This document shows positions 1 to 7,115 of a stretch of 14,175 nt of DNA, in pieces. The notes under the pieces are model-generated. The model saw nothing but the letters and a program-made list of their open reading frames with translations, ran no database searches and was not told the DNA's origin. A program made the translations under genes and the position numbers. The DNA is from Candidatus Poseidoniaceae archaeon (lineage in GTDB: Archaea > Thermoplasmatota > Poseidoniia > Poseidoniales > Poseidoniaceae). Each line of letters begins with the position of its first letter. Within the stretch, counting starts at the first letter, position 1. The stretch lies in assembly GCA_029250385.1 (NCBI GenBank), contig JAQXFJ010000065.1, positions 1 to 14,175 on the forward strand. Reading direction: 5' to 3'.

Positions 1-1
1 C

Positions 2-1180
2 TCTCCAATGGTGCAAAAAATAGTATCTAGTGATTTGCATGGTAGATACGCAGAAGGTTTGCCAGGTAAAAGGTATTACCAAGGCTGTGATGACTTTGAT
101 ACCATTGAAAGTTTAGGGATTTCTTTAGCAAAACAAGTCTTTGGCGCACAATTTGTCAACATCCAATCAACTTCAGGAACGGTTTCTAATATTGCTGCTC
201 TAAAAGCGCTTGCCAAACCAGGCGACAAAATCACAGCAGTCTCTACGGCAGATGGTGGCCACATTTCCCATGCTAGGATGGGAGCTGTTGGATTAAGAGA
301 TCTAGATCTGTCTACCTATCCTTGGGATATTGACCGTATGGAACCAGATATTGATGGAGCATGCAAACTAATTCGTGAAATCAGTCCGAAAGTATGCCTG
401 ATAGGTCAGTCTGTATTTTTATTCCCTACTCCGCTTAAAGAAATAGCCGCTGCCGCACATGAAGTTGGAGCATCCGTAATGTATGACGGTGCCCACGTAC
501 TTGGTCTAATTGCTGGAGGTCAATTTCAAGATCCCCTCAGAGAGGGTGCAGATATAATGACTGGTTCATCGCACAAAACTTTCCCTGGTCCGCAAGGAGG
601 TTTCTTACTATCCTCTTCTGAGGATGAAAAAATGCAAAAGAAGCTCAACAATGCGATTTTTCCAGGTGTTTGTTCATCTTATCACTTGCATCACGTGGCT
701 GGAAAAGTAGTTGCCCTAGCAGAATTTGAAGAATATGGTGAGGCATATGCCAAAGATATTGTACAGAATTCTCGTGCATTAGCTGAATCATTGGCTGCTG
801 AAGGATTTGATGTACTTGCTGAATCAACGAATTATACCGCCTCACATCAAGTCTTGACTAGACATGGTGATACAGACTCTGGCGCGGGTGCTAAAGCTGC
901 CAAAAACTTAGAAGAAGTAGGTATCATTACCAACATGAACATGCTGCCAGGCGATACTAAAGCCATGACTCCATCTGGACTTAGACTTGGTGTTCAAGAG
1001 TTGACTAGAGTTGGAATGGGGAAGACTGAGATGGCAGAAGTTGCTAAATTATTTGCTAGAGCACTTATCCATAATGAGGATTTGAATCGTGTCAAGCAGG
1101 ACGTTAAAGAACTTAAATCAAATTTCCAAACAATTAGATATTGCTTTAACGAAGAAGAGCAATCTGGTTATATTTTATGA
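2..1180 (+). CDS. glyA: Serine hydroxymethyltransferase, 5'-truncated by window edge
   Basis: This PLP enzyme interconverts serine and glycine while passing a one-carbon unit to a pterin cofactor in the cytosol. The family signature DLHGRYAEGLPGKRYYQG lies at the visible N-terminus. Counting from the Met codon at position 8, the cofactor-binding YDGAH (Asp160, His163) is followed by SSHKTFPGPQGG, whose Lys190 is the expected Schiff-base lysine. PSGLRLGVQELT near residue 322 matches the family's carboxylate-binding arginine segment (Arg326). The frame stays open to the left edge, and in this family residues precede the first visible motif, so the ATG at 8 is very probably internal; roughly 25-40 N-terminal residues should be missing. 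The stop is TGA at 1178-1180. The next gene starts 9 bases later, which suggests co-transcription. Identity is near certain; one-carbon carrier (tetrahydrofolate or a methanopterin) cannot be read from the sequence. Confidence 0.95.
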   Translation, partial: SPMVQKIVSSDLHGRYAEGLPGKRYYQGCDDFDTIESLGISLAKQVFGAQFVNIQSTSGTVSNIAALKALAKPGDKITAVSTADGGHISHARMGAVGLRDLDLSTYPWDIDRMEPDIDGACKLIREISPKVCLIGQSVFLFPTPLKEIAAAAHEVGASVMYDGAHVLGLIAGGQFQDPLREGADIMTGSSHKTFPGPQGGFLLSSSEDEKMQKKLNNAIFPGVCSSYHLHHVAGKVVALAEFEEYGEAYAKDIVQNSRALAESLAAEGFDVLAESTNYTASHQVLTRHGDTDSGAGAKAAKNLEEVGIITNMNMLPGDTKAMTPSGLRLGVQELTRVGMGKTEMAEVAKLFARALIHNEDLNRVKQDVKELKSNFQTIRYCFNEEEQSGYIL

Positions 1181-1189
1181 TGTGTAATT

Positions 1190-2266
1190 ATGCCACTTGT
1201 AGAGGATAATATAGACACTCATGATGAACGCTTAACTGGGACATTTTGGGACAGGTTTAGTCTTCAAAAGTCAGGGGGGATTATCGATGATGACAGAAAC
1301 ACATGGGTCATATTCCATGAAGATGAATTTAACATGCTTATCTATCATTACGAATCTATAATCTCATCACCAATCGGGAGGATTTTGCACAATTCCGCAG
1401 CAGATTCCTTGGAATTAATAAATGCTGATTTGGCAAATATTAGGAGGAAATTTTTTGGCAAAAAAAGATTGAAAAAAATATTGGTAAATGATTGGGAATT
1501 ATATGGCTGGGGAGTGAATAATTTTCATGACTCTACAATGAAAACCAATGTTTTTGCCTCTGTTGCTGCAGGATTTTTTTTATCAACAATAGAATTAATG
1601 GAAAATTGTCGATATAAACTTGAATGGTCACAAAAATCCAGTCTTACAATTAATTTTAAACGATTACCCGCAAATAATGAAATGCCTTCCCCCAACTTGA
1701 TTAAGTCAATTCCATGGGCTTACCAAAATGATTTACCAAGTAGCATTATGAATAGTGATGTGAAACTAGAATCTAAAGAATTGGGCTGGTCTATTGAAGG
1801 GCGTACATCGTTCCTATTGCCATGTGATTTTTTTAATCGAGTGATTTTCAATTCCTCAGGTTTTGTGGAGCAGTTTCCTCAAAATATACTAGAAAGATGG
1901 GATTTAGTTGGTTTTGATAAGTTATATTCAAACGGATTAATCGCTATGCTTGAAGCTTCCAAAGAGGTATTTCTTTCAAATGATAATTTCGTTTATCTTA
2001 GGGGTGAAGGAGATTGGAGTAAAACAATTGACAAACACATGACCTACTTCGGTTATGTTGCTCCAGTTTTTACTAGCCAAGACCAATTTTCAACAAATTT
2101 TGAAATGAACCTAAGTCCTAGTCTGCCGTTGTCTCTAGGGAAATTAGTAGGTCTTTGGGAAAGGGCCAACGGTAAGACTGCAAAGTGTCGAATAGTGTTG
2201 TCTACCCAAAGCGTAAAATTGGCAATATCTCCTTTGCTAACATTTGTTTTGGAAGATTCAAATTAG
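1190..2266 (+). CDS. Unrecognised soluble protein, 358 residues
   Basis: I do not recognise this protein. It has no signal peptide and no convincing membrane helix, so it is probably cytosolic. It is rich in Asn, Ser, Phe and Trp and has a basic patch RRKFFGKKRLKK around residues 85-96. Two segments, around residues 127-156 (GFFLSTIELMENCRYKLEW...) and 316-347 (LSLGKLVGLWERANGKTAK...), have a similar helix-then-beta-hairpin look, which hints at an internal duplication or two related sensory-type domains; this is by eye only. The ATG at 1190 lies 9 bases after the glyA stop, with no clear Shine-Dalgarno match, so it probably depends on the upstream transcript. By eye its codons look more AT-rich than glyA, with many homopolymer runs including eight T at 1574-1581. 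That would suit a fast-evolving lineage-specific gene. Confidence 0.75.
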   Translation: MPLVEDNIDTHDERLTGTFWDRFSLQKSGGIIDDDRNTWVIFHEDEFNMLIYHYESIISSPIGRILHNSAADSLELINADLANIRRKFFGKKRLKKILVNDWELYGWGVNNFHDSTMKTNVFASVAAGFFLSTIELMENCRYKLEWSQKSSLTINFKRLPANNEMPSPNLIKSIPWAYQNDLPSSIMNSDVKLESKELGWSIEGRTSFLLPCDFFNRVIFNSSGFVEQFPQNILERWDLVGFDKLYSNGLIAMLEASKEVFLSNDNFVYLRGEGDWSKTIDKHMTYFGYVAPVFTSQDQFSTNFEMNLSPSLPLSLGKLVGLWERANGKTAKCRIVLSTQSVKLAISPLLTFVLEDSN

Positions 2267-2275
2267 GTCAAGTAT

Positions 2276-2314
2276 GGTTAACCTCTATAACCGATAGAGT
2301 TAGACCTTGGTCTA
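2276..2314 (+). promoter_or_regulatory. Tandem inverted repeats with TATA-like box before the surface protein gene
   Basis: The 72-base gap holds three dyads in a row: GGTTAACC at 2276-2283; CTCTAT, a five-base loop AACCG, then ATAGAG at 2283-2299; and TAGACC-TT-GGTCTA at 2301-2314. The string CTATAA at 2285-2290 sits inside the second dyad and resembles an archaeal TATA box. A start about 25 bases downstream would leave a short leader containing the GTGAT ribosome binding site at 2330. The dyads could be an operator over the promoter, or hairpins ending the upstream transcript. The repeats are directly visible; promoter and operator roles are inferred. Confidence 0.4.
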
Positions 2315-2329
2315 CCGGCGTTAAGCCAA

Positions 2330-2334
2330 GTGAT
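2330..2334 (+). promoter_or_regulatory. Ribosome binding site deciding the ATG at 2339
   Basis: GTGAT pairs with the AUCAC of the conserved archaeal 16S 3' end (AUCACCUCC) and stands four bases before the ATG at 2339. The GTG could itself be read as an in-frame start adding three residues, but it is better explained as the ribosome binding site. Confidence 0.5.
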
Positions 2335-2338
2335 TGTC

Positions 2339-5300
2339 ATGTCTTTGAATCCTAATCAAATGGCCTATGTTGCGATTGTCTCCACACTAATATTTGGCTC
2401 AATATTTGTTGGGGTTTCCGGGGTACTACAAACCAGCGAAGGTTTGGGTAACTTTGATAGTGCTGTTGAGGAAGATATTATCGGTGATGGAATCACTACC
2501 AACGAAGCCGAAGACTTTGACGAAGATGGACTTGCTGATATACTAGAAAGAACTCAATATGGTACAGATCCAACAAACAAAGATACAGACGGTGATGGAA
2601 TGTCTGATGGCTGGGAAGTCGAACATGGTTTAAATCCTTTAGATGACGGTGAATCTGACCCACTTGAACAAGACCCCGGTGAAGCGGATGTTACTGATGC
2701 AGAACAAGAGAATGAAACAGATTCTTGGCCAGACCCAAACCAAGGGCCAAATGGCGATCCAGATAACGATGGGCTAACCAATCAACAAGAACAGGAATTA
2801 GAAACAGATCCTCAGCGTTCTGATACAGATAACGATGGATTAAACGATAAGTGGGAGTCTATCTTCATGACTGAAGTCGAAATCCCGGGTGGTTCCTTTA
2901 CCTTATTTGACCCATTAAACGGAAATTGGGATTGTGTTTTGCTGACTGCAGATGTTAAAATAATGCTAACAGAAAAATATAATTTAGATGAGAATACTCC
3001 CACTTGGGAAGAATTGGGTAATAGTTTTGATCAGCACTCATGTGATAATGTTCTAGATTTTGACAATGATGGTTTGGCTAATTTCCAAGAAGAAACCTTC
3101 GGAACAGATCCAACAGCTCAAGATTCTGATGGTGATTTATTATCAGATTCAGAAGAAATCTCGCGAGTAAACTTACAACTGACTAGAGCTGTGGGGATTT
3201 TCAAGGGTTTTGACCGAAATGGACAAGACGTATACCGAAATTGTAACGAACAAATTAGGGAAGATAACAGTCAAACATTTGAATTCCCTGCACCATTTAT
3301 GGATAAAAACAACTCATGGTTTTATCTTGATGATGATAATGATGGATTATTAAATGGTCCGTCAGACTGGGATTCCGATGGAGATGGAATGCCAGATGGT
3401 TACGAATACTGCTATTCGATATATCCTGAACAAAAGGTCATCACTGCACTTAAACTAACTTCGCTGGAACAAGGTGATGTACTAAGTCCCAGCAATCCGT
3501 CTGATGGATTCTTTGATTGGGATGATGACGGGCTAAACAACTTAGAGGAATATGGCTCTGCACTAATGTTTGGTGCTGAGAACTTCACTTCACCTTGGCA
3601 ACAGGATACTGATCTTGATGGCATGCCTGACGGATGGGAAACAAACAATGGATTGAACCCGAGAGACAGCAGTAATGGCGATAAAGACCCAGACATGGAT
3701 GGATGGGATAACGACGGAGACGGCTCTGCAGTATACGAAGATTTAGTGTATAATACCAGAGTAACTCAAATTAAGAAAACCATCGGCGACACAGTTGCCG
3801 AGGGGGAAACTGTAGTTAGAGCTGAATATACCAAAGCAGGTGGCCAAACAGAACCAGTTAACATTAAAGCAACATCATCTGGTACTATCTACCAAATGTA
3901 TGTATCAGTAGATCAAATAATAACATCTAGAGATACTGTGTGGTTCGTTGTTGTAGAAGATAACGAGCGATTCACTAATCAGGATGAATACGAGGCTAAG
4001 TTCAAAAACAACGAGCCTTTTGATGAAAATGGTCAACCGAATTTGATTATTGGTCGTTCAACAGACCCTATGGATGCTGATACGGATAATGACGGATTAA
4101 TAGATGGTATTGAAGTATTTGGCTGGGAAATATTGGTGGTTAATCGCGGTGTTGAGATAACACTTGTAGTATCTGATCCAGGGCTTGCAGACACAGATTC
4201 AGATGGATTGTCTGATTTCTTAGAGTATTCTTCACTGTGTGACTCAGGCTCAAATGCTTCCAATCCTGATACTGATGGTGATGGCTTAGACGATCAATTT
4301 GAAGCAACTGGTGGTGGAGGTACATTACAATGGCCAGTTGGTGGCGGTGAAGCATACACGACAAGTCCGTGTGCCTTTGACACAGACAATGATGGTTTGG
4401 AAGATGGTGAAGAGGTAATCGTTGGTAAAGATGGATTTTTGACCCATGCTAATAATTCAGATACAGATGGTGATGGTCTAAAGGATGGTAATGAAGTTCT
4501 TTACATTCCACGTCCATTCCAAGAGCAAACTCATCCACTGTTAAATGACACAGACGCTGATGGCATGCTTGATGGATGGGAGATGCAGGTCCAATCTGAA
4601 GAAGATAATACCAATTCTCACAGTTTGTGGGTCGCAACGAGTTCTTGGAATCTTCCAAATTGCGTCCCCACCCAAACCAACAATTGTGCAAAAAGTCCAG
4701 GTGGTTACATGTGGATTAATACCTTGGGTGGTTTCATACAAGAGAAACAATTTGAGATTTCGGAAATGAATTTATCTGGATTTAGTGTTCCTAATAATCA
4801 ATTATGCGATTGTAATGGCAGATGGGCACTTGACCCGTCTGATCAGTCCAGTATAAGTCGACTTCCTGATGCCACTTACGATATCGACAATGATTCACTA
4901 ATGAACGGTGCTGAGGCACCAGATAAGTGGAATACAAATCCTGTAGACAAAGACTCGGACGGCGATTTATTGTTTGATGGTTGGGAAGTAAAATATTCAC
5001 AATATGCTATAGAATCAGGCTTGGTTGATAATGCTAGTTTAACGGCTTTCGGTGCTAGAGGGGTTCTAGACCCGTCCATGATTGACAGTGACCTTGATGG
5101 TATTGATGACGGTCAAGAAGACCCCGATGATGATGGTTTGAACCAAACTGGGTTACTAAAGAGGTATTGCCCTGGTTACAATGATCCTTCCAATGCAGAA
5201 TGCCACATCGACATCAATACACCAGACGGTAAGCAATTCTATGACAATCTAGCTAACTACACAAATTACGAGGAGATGCAAAACAACACCAACCCAGTAT

Positions 5301-5545
5301 CTAATGACACTGACGGGGATGAATGGAACGACGGACCTGAAGTATATTTCCAGGACCATGATGATGATGGAATGGCTACAGGTTGGGAATACCACTTTGA
5401 TTTCGATCCATATGACGGCGCTGATCGTATGTTTGATACCGATGGTGATGGACACGTAAACTATTGTGAATACAAGTGGGATACTAATCCTAGGGATCCT
5501 GTTAGTTTCCCTGGCCAGGGTGAACTTTGTGATCCGTTCGCTTGA
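2339..5545 (+). CDS. Giant secreted calcium-binding protein with thrombospondin type 3 repeats
   Basis: An exported, very acidic protein of about 1,068 residues. Residues about 9-28 (AYVAIVSTLIFGSIFVGVSG) form one hydrophobic N-terminal helix with no preceding Lys or Arg and no obvious signal-peptidase site, so it may be a signal anchor. The rest carries about two dozen DxDxDGxxDxxE calcium loops of the thrombospondin type 3 class, many followed by GWE and NP turns, for example DTDGDGMSDGWE and DTDNDGLEDGEE. Fourteen cysteines fall in seven neighbouring pairs between repeats. Residues about 475-541 lack the repeats and look like a barrel-sandwich (lipoyl/HlyD-like) insert. There is no C-terminal membrane anchor. 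In this repeat family calcium makes the chain rigid, and such proteins serve in adhesion, matrix or surface coats; the partner here is unknown. The start at 2339 is chosen over an in-frame GTG at 2330 because of the ribosome binding site. The PKD protein gene follows 52 bases later. Confidence 0.93.
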   Translation: MSLNPNQMAYVAIVSTLIFGSIFVGVSGVLQTSEGLGNFDSAVEEDIIGDGITTNEAEDFDEDGLADILERTQYGTDPTNKDTDGDGMSDGWEVEHGLNPLDDGESDPLEQDPGEADVTDAEQENETDSWPDPNQGPNGDPDNDGLTNQQEQELETDPQRSDTDNDGLNDKWESIFMTEVEIPGGSFTLFDPLNGNWDCVLLTADVKIMLTEKYNLDENTPTWEELGNSFDQHSCDNVLDFDNDGLANFQEETFGTDPTAQDSDGDLLSDSEEISRVNLQLTRAVGIFKGFDRNGQDVYRNCNEQIREDNSQTFEFPAPFMDKNNSWFYLDDDNDGLLNGPSDWDSDGDGMPDGYEYCYSIYPEQKVITALKLTSLEQGDVLSPSNPSDGFFDWDDDGLNNLEEYGSALMFGAENFTSPWQQDTDLDGMPDGWETNNGLNPRDSSNGDKDPDMDGWDNDGDGSAVYEDLVYNTRVTQIKKTIGDTVAEGETVVRAEYTKAGGQTEPVNIKATSSGTIYQMYVSVDQIITSRDTVWFVVVEDNERFTNQDEYEAKFKNNEPFDENGQPNLIIGRSTDPMDADTDNDGLIDGIEVFGWEILVVNRGVEITLVVSDPGLADTDSDGLSDFLEYSSLCDSGSNASNPDTDGDGLDDQFEATGGGGTLQWPVGGGEAYTTSPCAFDTDNDGLEDGEEVIVGKDGFLTHANNSDTDGDGLKDGNEVLYIPRPFQEQTHPLLNDTDADGMLDGWEMQVQSEEDNTNSHSLWVATSSWNLPNCVPTQTNNCAKSPGGYMWINTLGGFIQEKQFEISEMNLSGFSVPNNQLCDCNGRWALDPSDQSSISRLPDATYDIDNDSLMNGAEAPDKWNTNPVDKDSDGDLLFDGWEVKYSQYAIESGLVDNASLTAFGARGVLDPSMIDSDLDGIDDGQEDPDDDGLNQTGLLKRYCPGYNDPSNAECHIDINTPDGKQFYDNLANYTNYEEMQNNTNPVSNDTDGDEWNDGPEVYFQDHDDDGMATGWEYHFDFDPYDGADRMFDTDGDGHVNYCEYKWDTNPRDPVSFPGQGELCDPFA
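2519..5470 (+). repeat. Array of about 24 DxDxDG calcium-loop coding repeats
   Basis: The region encodes about 24 copies, several degenerate, of a 10-13 residue unit of the form D-x-D-x-D-G-x-x-D-G-x-E, typically as GAT/GAC-rich runs such as GATACAGATGGTGATGG. Spacing is irregular: some units are near-adjacent (around 4180-4500), others are separated by inserts of up to about 110 residues. The largest insert, after the repeat ending near 3725, carries the barrel-sandwich-like domain. The repeats diverge at nucleotide level, so they are a protein-level array, not a recent tandem duplication. Confidence 0.85.
3761..3963 (+). other. Barrel-sandwich (lipoyl/HlyD-like) domain insert within the repeat protein
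   Basis: Residues about 475-541 of the surface protein break the calcium repeats. They read VTQIKKTIGDTVAEGETVV..., then VNIKATSSGTIYQMYV, then SVDQIITSRDTVWFVVVED. This matches the beta-strand rhythm of biotinyl/lipoyl and HlyD-type barrel-sandwich domains: an entry strand, GDxVxxGExV, an xIxAxxSGxI central turn, then a second half-barrel. The modified lysine at the centre of an (A/M)KM or DKA hairpin is not apparent, so if the fold is right it is probably a structural or docking module. The assignment is by pattern only. Confidence 0.4.
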
Positions 5546-5560
5546 TTACTGAACATACAT

Positions 5561-5570
5561 AGATAAACTT
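5561..5570 (+). promoter_or_regulatory. Possible TATA-like box before the PKD protein gene
   Basis: AGATAAACTT lies roughly 28-37 bases before the ATG at 5598, about where an archaeal TATA element would sit for a leaderless or nearly leaderless transcript. No Shine-Dalgarno match precedes that ATG, which fits. The box is weak and the region is AT-rich, so chance is a real alternative. Confidence 0.25.
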
Positions 5571-5597
5571 CTTGACTGTTAATGCTTGGTTTAATTT

Positions 5598-7073
5598 ATG
5601 GGCAAGCGTATTGTGACGGTGACGTGCACAATCTTGCTGGTTATTTCTATGCTGGTAAGTAATACATCTGCCATACCTAGTAAAGGCCACCATCATGGAA
5701 CTGAAAACTTGACTATAGACCAACCAGATGGGCAACAATTTATTGAATATCTGAATTTAACAGGGACATCGATTTTCCCAGCCAGTGAATTGAGTTGGTC
5801 CATCAGTGAGATTTTACCAGAGGTTGTGTCTAATCAAAATATTATCAATACCTCTAACATATTTGAGCAAGTCACCGTTGAAGATAACGTGTGGTATTGG
5901 GAATTATCTATTTACATTGGCGAATTAAATTGTAGTTGTGAATTTAGCCTAATACATCAACATAATGAAGATCATCATCAAAGTAATATTTTAGTATACC
6001 TTGGTGAATCAGACCATTTTCCGATTATTGAAAATATTCCATCATTCCAATCACCCAGTGATAATTCTGATGTAGTTCTCAAATACGCTGTGACTTGGCC
6101 GCCCAATGAAAATAATTTAATTGACGGATTAAATATTTCATTATTCAAAGCAGAAATTTGCCAATATTCTGGTGAGGCATGTGTAAGCAATTCATTTAGC
6201 ATTGAATTACCTTATTCAGTGTTAAATGATGGAATATATATGATACAAATCAATCAAGAAGAAATACAAATTAATGATGGAAATTGGTTATTTAACATCA
6301 TTTATCGAGATTCATACTTGAGAACTTCTAATTTACATAGTAAAGTTTTAACTTTTGACTCAAATCCACCCAATGTTACTGTTTTTGGTGATCAGAATAC
6401 CACTGAAATGAGTCAAACCATATACTCAATTTTGGTAGATGATGGCTACGATAGTTCTTCTATCGCAATTACTTGGACATTGACTAATCCAGATGGTAAT
6501 ATTAGGGCATTGTTTAGTAGTGAAATTATCGATGATAATAGTGCTAAAATCTCCTTTAATAAATCTGGTAACTGGAGTATTAGCGTATTAGCTATTGATT
6601 CAGTAGGTCACTACACTAGAATTTCTCATGTTGTTGATGTGGAAAATACTCCCCCAGTTATATCCATAGATTCCATTGATGAAATTAATTCGGATATGAC
6701 TTTTGATATTACCAGTGACTGGTACCTTGATGCGTCAAACTCCGTTGACACAGAAAATGATAAAATTAAATTAATTTTCCAGTGGTACATTGATGACTCA
6801 ATGATTTACAGTGGTAAGAATCTTTCACAGAGTGTATTATCCAAACCAGGCTCTTATGAAATTAAATTAATTATTACTGATGACGATGGCGATAAAGATG
6901 AATATGAACTTCTACTGACGCTAAAACAGGACTCTGAGACAAGGGAAGATGCTTCTTTTAGTCCGGTGATTGTTGGTTCGATTTCACTTATTGCAATTCT
7001 TTTATTGATATCGCTAATTTTCACATTAAATAAGTCCAATGGTGAGTTTAAATTACCGAAGTGGAAAAATTAG
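5598..7073 (+). CDS. Exported PKD/Ig-like surface protein with C-terminal membrane anchor
   Basis: A 491-residue predicted surface protein. MGKR followed by a hydrophobic run and NTSA at 22-25 makes a classical signal peptide, likely cut near residue 25. Just after it is a GHHHG cluster (30-34). Residues about 95-140 hold CSC (112-114) and HQHNEDHH (120-127), a possible metal site. Residues about 258-348 look like an Ig-like beta domain. Residues about 351-441 are a PKD domain, with LDASNSVDTENDKI, FQWYIDD and LIITDDDGDKDEYE. A single helix at about 457-477 precedes the basic tail KLPKWKN, giving an outside body with a short cytosolic tail. Many NxS/T sites fit archaeal N-glycosylation. PKD domains usually mediate protein or carbohydrate contacts at the surface; no enzymatic domain is seen. 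It lies directly after the calcium-repeat protein, so the two may act together. By eye it is richer in A and T than pepP. Confidence 0.88.
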   Translation: MGKRIVTVTCTILLVISMLVSNTSAIPSKGHHHGTENLTIDQPDGQQFIEYLNLTGTSIFPASELSWSISEILPEVVSNQNIINTSNIFEQVTVEDNVWYWELSIYIGELNCSCEFSLIHQHNEDHHQSNILVYLGESDHFPIIENIPSFQSPSDNSDVVLKYAVTWPPNENNLIDGLNISLFKAEICQYSGEACVSNSFSIELPYSVLNDGIYMIQINQEEIQINDGNWLFNIIYRDSYLRTSNLHSKVLTFDSNPPNVTVFGDQNTTEMSQTIYSILVDDGYDSSSIAITWTLTNPDGNIRALFSSEIIDDNSAKISFNKSGNWSISVLAIDSVGHYTRISHVVDVENTPPVISIDSIDEINSDMTFDITSDWYLDASNSVDTENDKIKLIFQWYIDDSMIYSGKNLSQSVLSKPGSYEIKLIITDDDGDKDEYELLLTLKQDSETREDASFSPVIVGSISLIAILLLISLIFTLNKSNGEFKLPKWKN

Positions 7074-7115
7074 GCTTAAGCAAGGATTGAATAGGGTAAA
7101 ACTGGTGGGAGTATT

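Noticed and set aside
8..10. ATG at position 8 as the true glyA start
   Set aside because: The frame is open to the window edge and the family has conserved N-terminal residues before the GRYAEG motif, so the gene begins outside the window.
1574..1581. Run of eight T as a programmed or accidental frameshift
   Set aside because: The reading frame is intact on both sides with consistent composition, so there is no sign that a shift has occurred or is needed.
2554..5079. Several long open frames on the minus strand within the calcium-repeat gene
   Set aside because: They arise because GAT/GAC/GGT-rich repeat codons read backwards as Ser/Pro/Ile/His codons and avoid stops. The products are low-complexity Ser/Pro/His strings with no domain, and the plus-strand frame is unmistakable.
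2519..5470. Tandem DNA repeat or CRISPR-like array
   Set aside because: The repeated units are protein-level calcium loops with divergent codons and irregular spacing; no constant direct repeat with unique spacers exists.
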